NCBI RefSeq assembly: GCF_007655135.1 | Contig: NC_045132.1 | Location: 15,314,001-15,378,000, forward strand | Reading direction: 5' to 3' | Length of the DNA: 64,000 nucleotides | Source: Punica granatum | Lineage: Eukaryota; Streptophyta; Magnoliopsida; Myrtales; Lythraceae | Shown: positions 25,383 to 39,881 of the stretch, piece after piece | How positions within the stretch are numbered: the first letter of the stretch is position 1 | Layout: every line of letters starts with the position of its first letter | Translations under genes and position numbers: made by a program | The notes under the pieces: generated by a model | What the model saw: the letters and a program-made list of their open reading frames with translations, nothing else | What the model was told of the DNA's origin: nothing | Databases searched by the model: none

Positions 25383-26951
25383 CTACATAACCTCATCATC
25401 CTCACTATCCTCTTCATAGTCTGATCCCGATTGATCATCTGTCCTTGGTTCCATCAGCGTCTCCACATCAAAAGATGGGACAGGCTCCATTTCCTCCAAA
25501 TCGATTCCTTCATAGTCCATCCGCTCTCTGAACTTATCATCAGAACAGTTAAGAAGCCATGAAAGTGAACACTTGAGCCCCTTCCTAGCAACCATCTTAT
25601 GCCTCGGTTTAATAGTTGACTCTAACCCATAAGTGAAGAAAGCCGGGAATGCAACGAGATCATCCAATGGTCTATTCATGTCTTGTTGAAAGAAATCAAA
25701 GCTCATTTTCATAATATCGATGTTCAGTGCTAGCAATTGGGGACATTGAACAACCATCTCTCGCACTTGCTGGGGAGAGAACCCGCAATAATTCTTCAGG
25801 AAGTCTACGTGCTTTACAACTGGATTATTGTTAAGACTGACAACCTGTGGCATCCTCTCAATGGCTCGGCCAAAATCCTCGTAGTTCAACTCAGCAATGG
25901 AACTAAGCAAATCGCGTTGATTTTGAAGCTTGGCATCCAAGTCTTCGATTCCAATAATCTCAGGGTACTGAGCCACAACAGATGGAAGCAAAGCCCTCCT
26001 AACATGAAATTCCAAGAGGGACTCCACATTGGGTTTCACCCTGTCCTCCAGTTCAAAACCGAGGATATGTGGCCCGCGCTCTATCAGTCTAGCGACAGCT
26101 AACCTTGGTAACCCCAAACCCTCAAGGTACTCCACGAAAGGCTTAATCACCCGACCCACTCGCATCCCCAGGATCTCGGGGTACCCCGTTAGGACCCCAC
26201 CAATCTCTCTCCTCGCAACCCCGATCCCAACCAGATAAGCCACAGAGGTGCTCATCGTTCCCTCGAGTTTGAACCCAAGAACTTCGGGATATCTCTCAAG
26301 GACACGAGGGATATCGTTTGGCTTAATATCCATTCCTTGAAGGTACTTGACCACCGGAGCAAGGTCTACAACAACACTGGCGTGTAGGACTTGTGGGTAT
26401 CGTCTCAAGAAACTGACAAAAGTCGATTTCCTAACACCCAGTTTGCCCAAATAATCCAACACAGGTATCATATTCTTCTTCACACTGCAGCCCAGAACTA
26501 GAGGGTAGTTGTTGACATCTTCAATGGTAAGCCCCAACTTGTGGAGAAAATCCACACGCTCCTTCATCACCTCAGCGGTCACCGGGAGCTCCAGCCCATC
26601 AAGCTCATCCGGGACAATGCCAATCCCTCGCAGGAACTCATACACCCGAGCTCGATTCTCCATCCTCTCATTCTTCATCTGTAACAAACTCGGCCGGCTG
26701 TACAACGAAGAGGACCCCACTTGGCTCTTGCCTATCTTTATGCTCTCGCGCCTCGAAACGGCAGAATCAGCAGACCCAGACCTGTAATTCCTCTCCCTAA
26801 CATAACACCGAAACCTAGTCCAGAAACAAGTCCTCTTATCATACTTTCGCTGGGTATGAAAGGACCATTCGAGCGCTGGACCGGACGGAAACTCGGGATG
26901 AACGAGCAAAAACCCGGGTTTCACAATGCCAAGATGGCTTCTTGCCAACAT
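25383..26951 (-). CDS. MTERF4: Organelle mTERF protein, MTERF4/RUG2 (BSM) type
   Basis: mTERF proteins are helical-repeat nucleic-acid binders controlling organelle transcription and intron splicing. The Arabidopsis counterpart RUG2/BSM acts in plastids and mitochondria and is needed for early development. The gene is a single intact exon of 522 codons. The first about 85 residues are Arg/Ser-rich and poor in acids, as in a transit peptide. Repeated mTERF motifs then run from about residue 95 to 440 with the typical spaced pattern (RYPQVLHASVVVDL, RYPEVLGFKLE, GYPEILGMRVG, QYPEIIGIEDL, QCPQLLALNIDIMKMSF). The C-terminus is a very acidic tail (DDQSGSDYEEDSEDDEVM). Identification rests on near-identity of the block IGIVPDELDGLELPVTAEVM and of the repeats to that subfamily as I know it. 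A GT donor-like site in the leader (at about 27100) suggests a 5' UTR intron. Confidence 0.93.
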   Translation of the reverse strand: MLARSHLGIVKPGFLLVHPEFPSGPALEWSFHTQRKYDKRTCFWTRFRCYVRERNYRSGSADSAVSRRESIKIGKSQVGSSSLYSRPSLLQMKNERMENRARVYEFLRGIGIVPDELDGLELPVTAEVMKERVDFLHKLGLTIEDVNNYPLVLGCSVKKNMIPVLDYLGKLGVRKSTFVSFLRRYPQVLHASVVVDLAPVVKYLQGMDIKPNDIPRVLERYPEVLGFKLEGTMSTSVAYLVGIGVARREIGGVLTGYPEILGMRVGRVIKPFVEYLEGLGLPRLAVARLIERGPHILGFELEDRVKPNVESLLEFHVRRALLPSVVAQYPEIIGIEDLDAKLQNQRDLLSSIAELNYEDFGRAIERMPQVVSLNNNPVVKHVDFLKNYCGFSPQQVREMVVQCPQLLALNIDIMKMSFDFFQQDMNRPLDDLVAFPAFFTYGLESTIKPRHKMVARKGLKCSLSWLLNCSDDKFRERMDYEGIDLEEMEPVPSFDVETLMEPRTDDQSGSDYEEDSEDDEVM

Positions 26952-27139
26952 AATTTATCACGTAACAGAGTCCTGGGGGTGCCGCAGGAGGAAAGCAGTA
27001 AGACCCTCAATCGACAGAGACAACAGGAAGCATTTCCTTCATGCCTGGACCATTAAGCAGATCAACTGAGTCATAATTAGGTCAGAAAATTCGGAACTTA
27101 CAGGACCCTGGAATGGAGAAGTGTCGGGTCGTCGCAGTG

Positions 27140-27200
27140 AGAGGAGCGGGAGCGGGAGCGGGAGCGGGAGCGGAAGCGGGAGCGGAAGCGGAAGCAGGGG
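27140..27200 (-). repeat. Hexanucleotide microsatellite in the MTERF4 leader
   Basis: GGGAGC repeats, drifting to GGAAGC, lie about 190-250 bp upstream of the MTERF4 ATG. The Gly-Ser and Ala-Pro ORFs translated from it are artefacts of the repeat. Confidence 0.8.
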
Positions 27201-27544
27201 AAGCAATGGAAGCTCGGCAGAGCAGAGCAGAGCGACGACTGAAAAGGAGATAGAAGAGAGAGAAGAAAGACGAGCAAACGATTGGGCTGGGCCTGTCAGA
27301 TATGGAAGGCCCAGAGGAGAGTAACTGAGGCAGGCCCGGGATAAACGTACTATCTATATCTCGTTGTATACTAACCGAAGTAAATGGAAATTCCTGTCGT
27401 GATTCTTCGCTTCTCCCCTTACATAAAATTATTGGATGCAAATTTTGTGAATGGAAAAAGGTTATCGGGAGATCTTTATCTTTCAGTTGTTCGGCCATTA
27501 AGTATTCGGATATCACAAAAAAAGAAAAAGGACATATGGTGAAA

Positions 27545-30500
27545 AACAACGCTTTGACTATTGGAAAATATGTGATTGGTATCTCTTTGCTATGTTCGGA
27601 CCATTGCCCAGTGTTGATGAATTTTAATCCTCTTCCTCGATTTAGTTCTGACAGGCCCTTTAGGTTCGAGACTATGTGGCTGTCTCATCCCCCTTTCAAG
27701 GATCTAGTCGGAGAGGCTTGGGAGGAGGGAGATAATAATCTTTCTTCTGTTAAATATTTTGCTCTTAGGGAGTATTAATGGAATATAAATTTTTTGGAAA
27801 CATTTTTTTTAATCGAAAAAAAAGGATTCTCGCAAGGTCAGAAGGTATCCAAAAGAAACTTGCTCTAGGTAGGACCTTCTTTTCTTGTTAATTTGGAAAA
27901 ATCTCTACGTCAAGAGTTTAATTCTATCCTTAGAAATGAGCATGATCTATGACTTTTGAAATCTCGCTCAGAATGGATTTTGGAGGGGAGCGTAATACAA
28001 AATTTTTCCATGTGTCTACTCTAGTCAATGGGCGATGCAATAATATTACTGCTTTGAAAAATTCTATGGGGAATGGTTATCAGACCCTATCCAGCTCATG
28101 GGAACTATTAATCAGTTTTTTATCGACCATTATACTTCTGGTTTTTCTGAATCTCATATGAAATTTGCTGTGTGACTTGAATGCTTTGAAACCTATTCCT
28201 GATGATCTTTTTCAAGCCATGCTTGCCCTAGTGAAGTATACTGAAATTCGTTGGCCATATTTTATTTAAAACCTTTAAAAGCCCTTGGCCTAATGAGCTT
28301 CACCCAATCTTTTTTCCAAAAACAATGGGATGTTGTTGGGAAATCTTTTTGTGGAATTTGTCCAAAGAGCTTTTAGGGATAGAACTCTCCAGGAAGGGGC
28401 CAATTATACTCTCATTTTTTTAATTCCTAAATGCCCCATTCCGGAGAGTATATCGCAATTTCGTCCTATTAGCCTTTGTAACATTAGTTATAAAGTCATT
28501 TCCAAGATTTTGGTGGAATGTATCCGCCCTTTCCTTGATAGTTTGATATCTGATTTCCAATCAAGTTTTATTCCGGGGAGAAGGGTAAGTGACAATGTTG
28601 TTATTTTGAGAGAAGTCATTCATACCCTAAAAAAGAAGAAAGGGTAGAAGGGGCTTATCATCTTAAAACTAGACTTGGAAATCCAATGGAGTTTTGTTAG
28701 GGATACTCGTGCATTTTTTAACTTCCCTGAGTCTATCATTCAGCTTATTATGCATTGCATTTCTTCTTCCAAAGTGAATGTGCTTTTTAATGGGGGTCAT
28801 TTAGCTTCCTTTCTCCCATCATGAGGCCTCCGTCTAGGGGATCCTCTTTCTCCATATCTTTTTATTTTGTGCTTGGATTATTTTTCCCATTTGATTAACA
28901 AGGAAGTACAAAGTGAAAATTGGAAAGGGTTTTATCTTTCAAGAGGTTCTCTAACCATTTCACACATGTTTTTCGCGGATGATAGATGAATGATTATACT
29001 TGCTCCACTGTGGCTAACTTGCTCGATCTTTTTTGTTCCTTATCTGGGCAAAAAGTGATTAGTGCAAAATCTTGGATATGTTTTTTCTCGAAATGCTTTC
29101 CTTAATTCGAGGAATAGAGTCAGCAGTCTGTTTGGGCTATCAGAGGCTTCTAGTATGGGGAAATACCTAGGCTTTCCCTTGGATATGTCGGCTACTAAGT
29201 CCAACTCCTTTAGTTTCTTAGTGGATAAAGTGAAAGATAGACTCAGGGGGTGGAAGTCTAGGCTCCTATCCATGGCTGGTCGTGCTGTCTTGATTAATTC
29301 TGTGCTAAATGCAATTCCTTCCCATATTATGCAATGCAAACTTTTACCCCAAAATATGTGTATAGCTCTTGATCGTCTTAATAGGAACTTCCTTTGGGAC
29401 TCTTGGAGGACAAAAAGAAACAACACTTAGTGGGTTGGGATACAGTTACACTCCCCAAAAAAAAGTAGGGGTCTCGGTATTAAGTGTGCGGAGGGCGTAA
29501 TTTGGCCCTACTCGGGGGGTTTTGCTTGGAGAGTCCAACAAGACAGCAGGCCTTGAGCTCGCATCTTACGCCATAATTATCGAGTAAGGCCTCAACCTAG
29601 AAAAGGGTGCTCCTTGAATAGAATGGCTCTGCAACATAGTAATTTTGTTTATAGCTTGGATACTAAATGGGCCATTGGAGGTGGTCAAGAAGTAAACATT
29701 TGGTTTGATACTTGGGCTAATGCTGGACCACTAAGGTCGCTTATCTCGGGACCTCTAGCTGAAAGGGAAGGCAACATTTATGTGGCTGATGTACTCAAAT
29801 AGGATGGATCATGGAACTGGGGTAATATCTCCTTTTATATCACTGACTCGATTCGCAATGTTATCCTCAGTTTCCCAAAGTCTATTGGGAACCATTCAAT
29901 GGATCCTGGAGTGTGGAAATTCTCGATCAATGAGCGGTTCAACGCCAAATCAGCCTATGAACTGGTTTGTGGGTGGAACCTTAAGGTCTCTGATAAGGAG
30001 TGACAGTGGCTTTGGAAAACTCTTCACACCCAAGGATTATCAACTTCCTATGGCTCTGTTGTCATGAGAAAATTGCTACCACAAACTTGTATAATAAGGG
30101 CATGAAAATCACTCCTACTTGCTCCATTTGTCATAATTATGTTGATGATGTCTTCCATGTCCTCAGAGAATGCCCGGTAGAGATGGATTTCTAGAATTCT
30201 TTGGAAATCCCTCTCTCCAAGCTACGTACTTTCAGATTTCCTATATATGATTGGATTAAGATAGACTGTCAGGCTTATGAAAGCCACAAACATAATGTCA
30301 AACTGTCAATTGTTTTCTCACAAGCCCTTTGGCTTATTTGGAAGAAACGAAATGAAGCTATATTTCAAAGAGCTTCAAACTCCACCAATCCTCCTAATCT
30401 TTGTTTTTACAGATCAGTAGAGTTCTAAGCACTCTTGCCAAGCACAGTTATTCGGGCGACTCATTCTGTGAATGTTGCCTAGACCTCATTGCCCTTGGGG

Positions 30501-30935
30501 GTGGATGAAGCTTAACACGGATGGGTCAGCCTCGGAACCTGGGCAGAGCTAGGGCTAAAGGGGTATTGAGAAACGATTTAGGCCGTTGGATTCGAGGCTT
30601 TGCTCTATTTCTAGGAACGACCAACAGCCTTGTGGCAGATTGTGGGCAATCCGTGAGGGGCTTGTTATGGCAAGATCCCTGGGTATCCGGTCACTTTGGG
30701 TTGAGTTAGACGCCAAGGTGGTCGTGAACCTAATCTGGGGGTCATCTCAAGATAATCTCTTACTAAAACCTCTTATTGATGATTATAGGGAACTTGGGAG
30801 ACACTTTCGGGAGCTTCGTGTACAACATGTGTATCTTGCACGAATTGGACGTGATACCGGTCAAGATCTCTTGTACTTTGATAATCCACCATCAGATGCA
30901 ATAGGGATTACTTCCCCTAAATTTATAATATTTCC
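27545..30935 (+). mobile_element. Decayed LINE (non-LTR retrotransposon), 5'-truncated
   Basis: The domains are in LINE order but broken into many frames. The end of the AP-like endonuclease (SDHCPVLMNF) is near 27600. The reverse transcriptase runs from about 28390 (LIPKCPIPESISQFRPISL, then FIPGRRVSDN) through an FADD-type active-site remnant near 28975. RT thumb-like text (KYLGFPLDM, then GRAVLINSVLNAIPSH) is at 29150-29330. A zf-RVT Cys/His cluster (CSICHNYVDDVFHVLRECP) is at 30120-30175. A C-terminal RNase H (KLNTDGSA, then LWVELDAKVVV) spans 30500-30860. An A run near 30945 marks the 3' end. Stops and frameshifts are numerous, so it is an old copy. Confidence 0.85.
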
Positions 30936-31450
30936 ATTCTACCAAAAAAAAATGTGCCACTTTACCCGTGATATTCAAGCCGTTTCAGGTTTTTATTAAC
31001 CAAGGTGGTAACTTTGACAAAAGACAAAGGTCTTTACGCTTGCTTTTTTTTTTGCCACACTTTACATTTACTTAAAATCAGTACAGATGCAAAGTTGTCA
31101 ACGACAAATTTGTTTACACTCGATTTCCACACCCTGTGTCAGTTACGGAGTTGGGAGCTTCTTAGGCAAGTTTGGGGATTAATTGGACCCGAGTTGGTAA
31201 ACGCTGAGGAAAGGGAGAATGCTCACAATGGAGGCCTGAGGTTAACCCAACCTTGATTAGTCGGTGAGATCTAGTTTGGTAATTGCAAGCTTATAAGTTT
31301 GGTAGCTCGAGAAGGAAATTGTGATGCTTTCTTATCATTCAAGGCAATTGCAAGCCTAGGAGATACTAAGATGGCAAGGGATTGTGAGAGATGGGCATTA
31401 CCTTGTTTAGTCATTTGTTGCTTGTGATAGGGTGCAGTTCTTTAGGAATT
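30936..31450. other. Intergenic, no gene seen
   Basis: Contains a few short ORFs without family resemblance. One spans 31005-31256 and looks random. Confidence 0.4.
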
Positions 31451-31451
31451 A

Positions 31452-31822
31452 TAGGGGCGTTTGATTTTGGAGTAGAGTTATACTCTACTCTCTCATAGAG
31501 ACAAAATAGTTGAGAGAAATTATTATTAAAATATTAATTATAATAATGATTAAGAAAAAAACATGCGAAAGAATTTACTATAAAATTGGAGAAAATGACA
31601 AAAAAGTAATGAAAAGTTGAGAAAATTTAGTATTAAAAAATTAGTTATAATAATAGTTAAGTAAAAAGTATATGAGAGAATTTATTATTAAATTGAAGAA
31701 AAAATAAAAAAGTAATGATTATACTGTGTAATTTTTTTTTGTTGAATGATTATGCTATAGAATTGAGAAAAGGATAAAGTGGAGTGGAGTAAAGTTAAAA
31801 TATATTATGTAACCAATATTTC
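31452..31822. mobile_element. Possible Tourist-like MITE
   Basis: It starts GGGGCGTTTGATTTTGGAGT and ends, inverted, TTGGTTACATAATATATTTT with a shared TTTACTCC/GGAGTAGAG-like block inside. The interior contains two diverged copies of an about 105-bp AT-rich unit (31514-31620 and 31621-31725). The termini are weakly matched, so the boundaries are approximate. Confidence 0.4.
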
Positions 31823-32580
31823 TATCATCTTACCCTAAGTTTGTTTTCTTTAATTAGAATAAGACCTCGAGTGGACTATCCTAGGCTCGATCTATATAAG
31901 CTAGAGGATCGACCATTATATGTCTCTTTTTGACATCATCATGAAACCCTACATTTATCTGCATTTCTTTCGGTATTTTCATTTCCTTCGCACTTTACTC
32001 ATTGTTCTTCAATTCCCACACTAGCATATCGCACTTAGGATCATAGAACCCACCGAGCCTCTCAATTTATCCCTAACTCGGTCTAAGCTATCGGGTGAGG
32101 ATCGAGTTTCACCTGTGGCTTGGCTTCTAGGCCTTGACGTGTGCTTCTCTCGACTTTGCGAGACCAGGATCCATACCATCCAAGTCTTTCGAGATTCGTG
32201 GTGGCTGAATAACTTGGATTGGCTTTTGGGCCAATTTCGCTATTTTAGGATTAAACGACATGCACGTATTGGGAGGATCTAAACGACTTTACCTTCGTGG
32301 TCGTGACATAGTCTAATCTACTACAATTTGTACGTACATTGCCATCAATTTCATTAAGGAAACCCAGTTGCCAATTAGACCCGCAGGCCTTTGGGACCCT
32401 TGCACTTCACTCTCTTTTTCGGTAAGGACAACTGGTGATTCCGCTATCCTATTACATTTGGAGATCACCCAGCGTGATTGACACTCATCAATCTGTCATG
32501 TGTCAATCAAAAGAGTGTTTGCGTCCTTTTAGGTATTGTTCCATTAAATAGGATTAGAAAGACAAATGTAAAAATAATAT
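31823..32580. other. Intergenic, possible LTR-derived text
   Basis: Mixed-composition DNA without coding potential. Its base use (CCGAGCC, GTGTGCTTCTC and similar) is unlike the AT-rich flanks and recalls retroelement leader DNA, but I could not find paired LTRs. Confidence 0.3.
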
Positions 32581-32584
32581 AAAA

Positions 32585-32612
32585 CTAGCCTTATACCCGC
32601 GCTTTGCGTGAA
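32585..32612 (-). mobile_element. Helitron-like 3' terminus (facing left)
   Basis: Read on the minus strand this is a short GC-rich hairpin (CACGCAAAGCGCGGG), a spacer, and CTAG followed by T. This is the layout of a plant Helitron 3' end (hairpin, then CTRR, inserted before T). Confidence 0.45.
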
Positions 32613-32714
32613 GTTAATTATTATTAAAAAGTTATTCATATATCGTATTATCCAACTTGCAGTCTAACTTTTGAAAATATTTTTTTTAGAATAAGTGGTG
32701 AAATTTTGAAAATA

Positions 32715-32905
32715 TTAAGAAGGCCATGTGTCGGGTCTTCAGTTCTATCATGGACCAAGTCCTTATCTATATCGATGATATCCTTCTGCTCAGCCTAACC
32801 GAAGAGGCTCATATCTACCTACTTTAACAATTCTAAGATATTGTTTCAAGTTACGAGATTATGCTCTCTGAGAAAAAGATGGTGATTGGTCATCCTTGAA
32901 CAACA
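32715..32905 (+). mobile_element. Reverse-transcriptase scrap, endogenous pararetrovirus-like or Ty3-like
   Basis: About 190 bp encode a degraded reverse-transcriptase core including the active-site motif YIDD and a following LSEKKM. The frame is broken by stop codons and nothing upstream or downstream continues the domain. The wording around the active site is closer to plant caulimovirid relics than to Copia, but the piece is too short to be sure. It cannot encode a working protein. Confidence 0.45.
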
Positions 32906-34409
32906 TTTAAGGTTTTAACTCTAATCTTACAGTAAATTAATAAGTTTTAAATTTAATAAGAGTTTTTGTTAAAATAATTTTATTCATTCAACTTTGAAAA
33001 TAAATTACTTAATAGAGCTAATTTAATATGACGAATTTAACATTATCTATTCATCATTCTTTTGACGGTTACCAAAGTGTTGATATTATAATTAAAACTA
33101 ATTAATATTTTTAAAGACTATGTATAATAAATTAAATAAATTTCTATCACTAATAAAAAAATCAATAATGCATCAGAATGTATCAATTTTTTTTAAAAGT
33201 CTATACGAAGAATTCAATCATAAGGAAGAAAATTCATTTAATGCATCACAGAATATTCTAACAACTTAATTTTTGTGAAAATATATCATGATTTAATATC
33301 GTTGGTGATTGAAAAATATACCTTTGCGTGATTTACTATTATGCCCATTTTGTATGTTGTGAGCATGATCTAACTAGTTTAGTGTCCTTGTTTTCTTCCC
33401 AACGATATTTGATTCAAGTGGTGAAATGTCTTTTCATTTTCTTGAATGTAAGAAAATTTTCCCAAAGACAAGCAGCTTAGCTCACATTTGATTATATATA
33501 TAATTGTCTTGATGATCCCCAGTTTCAAAGAGAATGCTCTATGCAAAATATGAACTTCAGAAATAATATTGGATTTCAGCCTCAAATATGTATATGGAGC
33601 CTTCTTTGCATCACTAATACTGTTGCCATTGCCAACAACTTTTTATAGTTTTTGATTTCATATTATCATCGTCTCATGATGTCCTTAATTCAAAATTCGC
33701 CTCATTCAGTACCATATAATGTTTTCTATTGATAAGGAAACTTTTTTATCTCACAAGTGTGAAGTTTCTATTGGGGGAGTCTGCATCGATATAGATAAAC
33801 TAGACAAAAGGAAAAAAAAAAATTCTAATCATCAAAAAGGAATGTCAAAACATTAATATTTTCTTTTTCTTTCCCAACGTAAATTTGAGGGCCATATAGA
33901 TTTATGAGTGACACCTGATCATCCAATTTATTGAAGGTCCAAGCAATAAAACCTAAAGTTTGTGGATTATTAATTTGGAGACTAATTGTAATGTTTATTC
34001 ACCATATTTAATATTAAGTGTATGATAGTCAAAAGTTGGATGATGAGGAGCTGAGGATTGAGGGATTGGAGCTACTATGTTAACACAACCTCTCTGTTTC
34101 GCAATTATATAATATATATATATATATATATAAATTAAAAGGTATATTTATAAATAAATAATATGAAATGTGCAATTTACTAATTTTTCAGCATACTTTG
34201 AAATAATTTTTTCATAAAATTCTATAATTTAATTTATGAAAATTATGAAAATGAAAAAAATATAATGCTTAATCCACACATCGTTTTTCTTTTAGTCTAC
34301 AAAACATATACATCTTATATAATATATTATTGATGATAGAAAATAAAATTCGTTAGGCCTGCTTTCCACCAAATAATATAGAATTCATTAAAAATACTAT
34401 GAAAAAGTT

Positions 34410-34437
34410 CCCGTGCAATGCACGGGCAAAAAACTAG
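34410..34437 (+). mobile_element. Helitron-like 3' terminus (facing right)
   Basis: A perfect hairpin stem (CCCGTGCAATGCACGGG, 34410-34426) is followed by CAAAAAA and CTAG, then T. This is the classic plant Helitron 3' end. No helicase gene lies nearby, so the element is nonautonomous. Confidence 0.65.
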
Positions 34438-35500
34438 TATAGGAAAAAAAAAAGTAATCTCTACTCAAGAAGGGTAAGTTTCGATTTCTTTTTCTTACAA
34501 TTCTCATGCACATTTCACTCAAGTAGCATCCCCTTCATCTTCGCTTTCTCCGTACTTTCTTCTTCTTCTCCTCCATCAATGGTTCTCCTTATTCTTCTAC
34601 TTCTCATCTTACCTTAATAATACCTCGCTCTTCTAAGAAGAGTTCACTCTCTCCTAATCTCTCAGCAATTCGATTCACCATCAACTTTGAATCACTTGTC
34701 AATATAAATAATAATCCATTCAATAAAAGAGTGAAATTAACTTGCATTCTTTCATTTCCAATTATAGTAGAGACACATTTACCTAGTACAAAGAAATAAA
34801 AAGCTAAATAAAGAGGCAAATGGTCCCTTTAACGAAAATAGAATCTAAAACTTATTGACTACTAAGTGAGAGCTTGTGTTACCGCATTAATCCTATTTCT
34901 CTACATTCATTTTTTTTTTGTGTTGATAGTATTTAGGGACATCTACAAAGATGATTGGGCAATTACCTGAATTTAAAAAAGAAGAAGAAGAAAAACTAAA
35001 GTCTATATCTAGAAATCCTTCTAAAATAGGTTCTAAAGTTGGTTTAGATCTTGTGTCATCATTTTTCACAATTTCAAGGTTCGAATGCCAAGTATTTTCG
35101 GCATATGTAATATGAACCTTCTCCTTTACTTTTCATATGGTTGTGAAATTTTCTTATCGCAATTTCTATGGTGAATAGTACTGTTCTTCTTCAATTTGTG
35201 GGCTGTAACGGGAGGCTCATCAGCTTCTCTCCTTCGTGTGGACAATCTGCGCCCACCAATTATTTTTGTGACTTTCGTAAATGCAAGAGGTGTCAAATCA
35301 GTCACTTCCCATCCTCCATACTATTACGAGAATTCAATAGGGACACAAGAGATTCTCATGAGTCATGAATATTTCCTTTAAACAACACTCGTCCACATAG
35401 TTCTCGAGGTCTCTCTTACTAAAGAAAAAACATCATTTAGCGTCCTTTTTGCAAACATTTCAAAAAGCATCATTAAAGTTAAGTGGAGAGACTTCTCGGG
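34438..35500. other. Intergenic, no gene seen
   Basis: AT-rich and pyrimidine-rich DNA. The short ORFs at 34604-34819 and 35168-35381 have no motif, signal or splice context. Confidence 0.45.
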
Positions 35501-36095
35501 ACACCTTTTAAAATGTTGTAGTAGGACGACCCTAGCCGACACTTTAAAAGTGTCGCCAAAATATCTATAATTTTTTAAAAGCATTTCTAAGTAGGAATAC
35601 CGACACTTTAAAGTGTTAGTTTAGATTGACCTATGGCCACATTTTAAAAAGTGTTTACATGATTCTTAGATGATGCTTTTTAAGGATACATTGACATTGG
35701 CCAAGGGATCCTTAAAAGACATTTGTAATAGTATTGGCTAAGTTAGAATCTTAGCCTACACTTTTTAAGTGTTTGCTAAGGGTCTTATTGCCAACTCTTA
35801 TACAAAGCGTCGCCTAAAAGGAACTTTTTTTTATTAATTCGGGGCGTTCGGATTTCGCCCTATTAATTATCGAGACTCCGTGAATTTCCAACGGCGCACG
35901 GAGCGGATAATTACGCCAAAAGCGCTCCGGTAGTCCCAAAGGGATTTGAACCCGGATCTCGATACAAACTTGAATGTATATTAACCGTTAGGTCAAATTC
36001 CTTGAGGTTACCCAAAAGGAACCTTAGATAACGCGTTTTAGGCATCGTCCAAAACCTTGTATTGGTCAATGCTTAAAAGCATTGGCAACTGTACA
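35500..36095. repeat. Cluster of imperfect palindromes, CACTA-subterminal-like
   Basis: Variants of GACACTTTAAAAGTGTCGCC recur at about 35535, 35600, 35640, 35670, 35760, 36030 and 36070. Such arrays of short palindromic, TTTTAAAA-centred motifs are typical of the subterminal regions of plant CACTA elements. I found no CACTA end itself. A SINE interrupts the cluster at 35830-36020. Confidence 0.5.
35830..36020 (-). mobile_element. tRNA-derived SINE, minus strand
   Basis: On the minus strand the order is box A-like (TTTGACCTAACGGTTAA), box B (GGGTTCAAATCCC), a body with GTGCGCCG and CACGGAG blocks and GGGCGAAATCCG, then an A/T-rich tail. It shares that layout and several words with the SINE at 60167-60357, so both belong to one family. 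Confidence 0.7.
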
Positions 36096-36720
36096 AATTC
36101 TCAAAAAAAAAAAAATTAAGTCCTATTGCGCAATTGTTCAAAGTTGTACCCTCACTAGCCTTTGGTTGCTCTACCTCTGTTGTTCTGTAAGTTTTCCTCT
36201 TTTTTCCTTTTTAATGTTGTTTAATTTTAAATTTTCTTAATAAATAAATTAATGAAAACCAAATGAAAAACGGAAAAATCTTAACAAACAACAAAAAAAC
36301 TTAAAAGAAAACACACAATTGGTTATAAATTTTAATTCTCTTATCGAGATAGGTATGGATTATGTTCTTCAATGGTTTGATACTGGTCATGCCCCATTTA
36401 ATTTTAAGATTAATTTTTAAAATTTTAACTTTAATTTTAATTATATCAATTAAATAATAAAAATTAACAATAAAATTATTTTTTTAATTTTAATACTAAA
36501 TTACTTTAATTATTTATTTTTTTTTACGTTTTTTTTTCGTAATTCAACCAAATAATGGCGTTTGATGAAGTTATCATCGGCTACAGGGGATGTGTATCCT
36601 GTAATAGTAAAGCAAATTACATTCAGGAAGGTTCTCTCTGGATCTCTCCCCTCCATCCATCACCTTCCATTTCCGGGTTTGGTTTTGTCATCGTCTTCCT
36701 ACTACTTGCAGACTCAGAGG

Positions 36721-39224
<2,504 letters not shown>

Positions 39225-39881
39225 TATCCGACACGACAATCAACAGAAAGAATTGTTTCAATAACATGTTATCTGCACAGCATGTTCTCTCTCTCTCTCT
39301 CTCTCTCTCGGTGAAATAAGCACAGGTTTTTTTTTTTTTTTTTTTGATGAATAAAATAAGCATTGGGTTCATTGAGCATATTTTGATAGAAAGATCAGTA
39401 CAGAGATGAAGGCGTGCCTCAAATATGACTAAAAGAAAAGGAACTCCGGAGATCTGCAGTCAGACAGCTCTCCCGATCATAGGCCATGTTACCATGAGCA
39501 ATAATTCCGAATTTGTTTACAACTAAGTGTATTTCACTACGAGAAAACTATCAAAAGGGCAAAATTAAATGAAATAGGGTAGCCCAGACCTGATAAAAGA
39601 TCTAATCCTGAAATATAGCATTTCCTCATAAGTTCAGAGGAAGAAACTGTTTAATGTAATACATCTTCAAATGACACCATGACGATGCCCATTGTACAGT
39701 GAAAATGAGGACCATGTCTTGGAAGCTGCTTATCTTGGCTGGGAACAATGCCCACTTTTGAAAACTCGAACAAGTTTCTCCGGCCAAAATGATCACCCTT
39801 TGCACGAAGATCACACTCGAATCACAAAATCAGCGCTAGATGGGACTTCCAACCAGTTTGTATCATACACTTGCAGATTTA

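Noticed and set aside
27082..27549. Ser/Ala/Pro-rich ORF on the minus strand and Gly-Ser ORF on the plus strand
   Set aside because: Both come from the hexanucleotide repeat and the MTERF4 leader.
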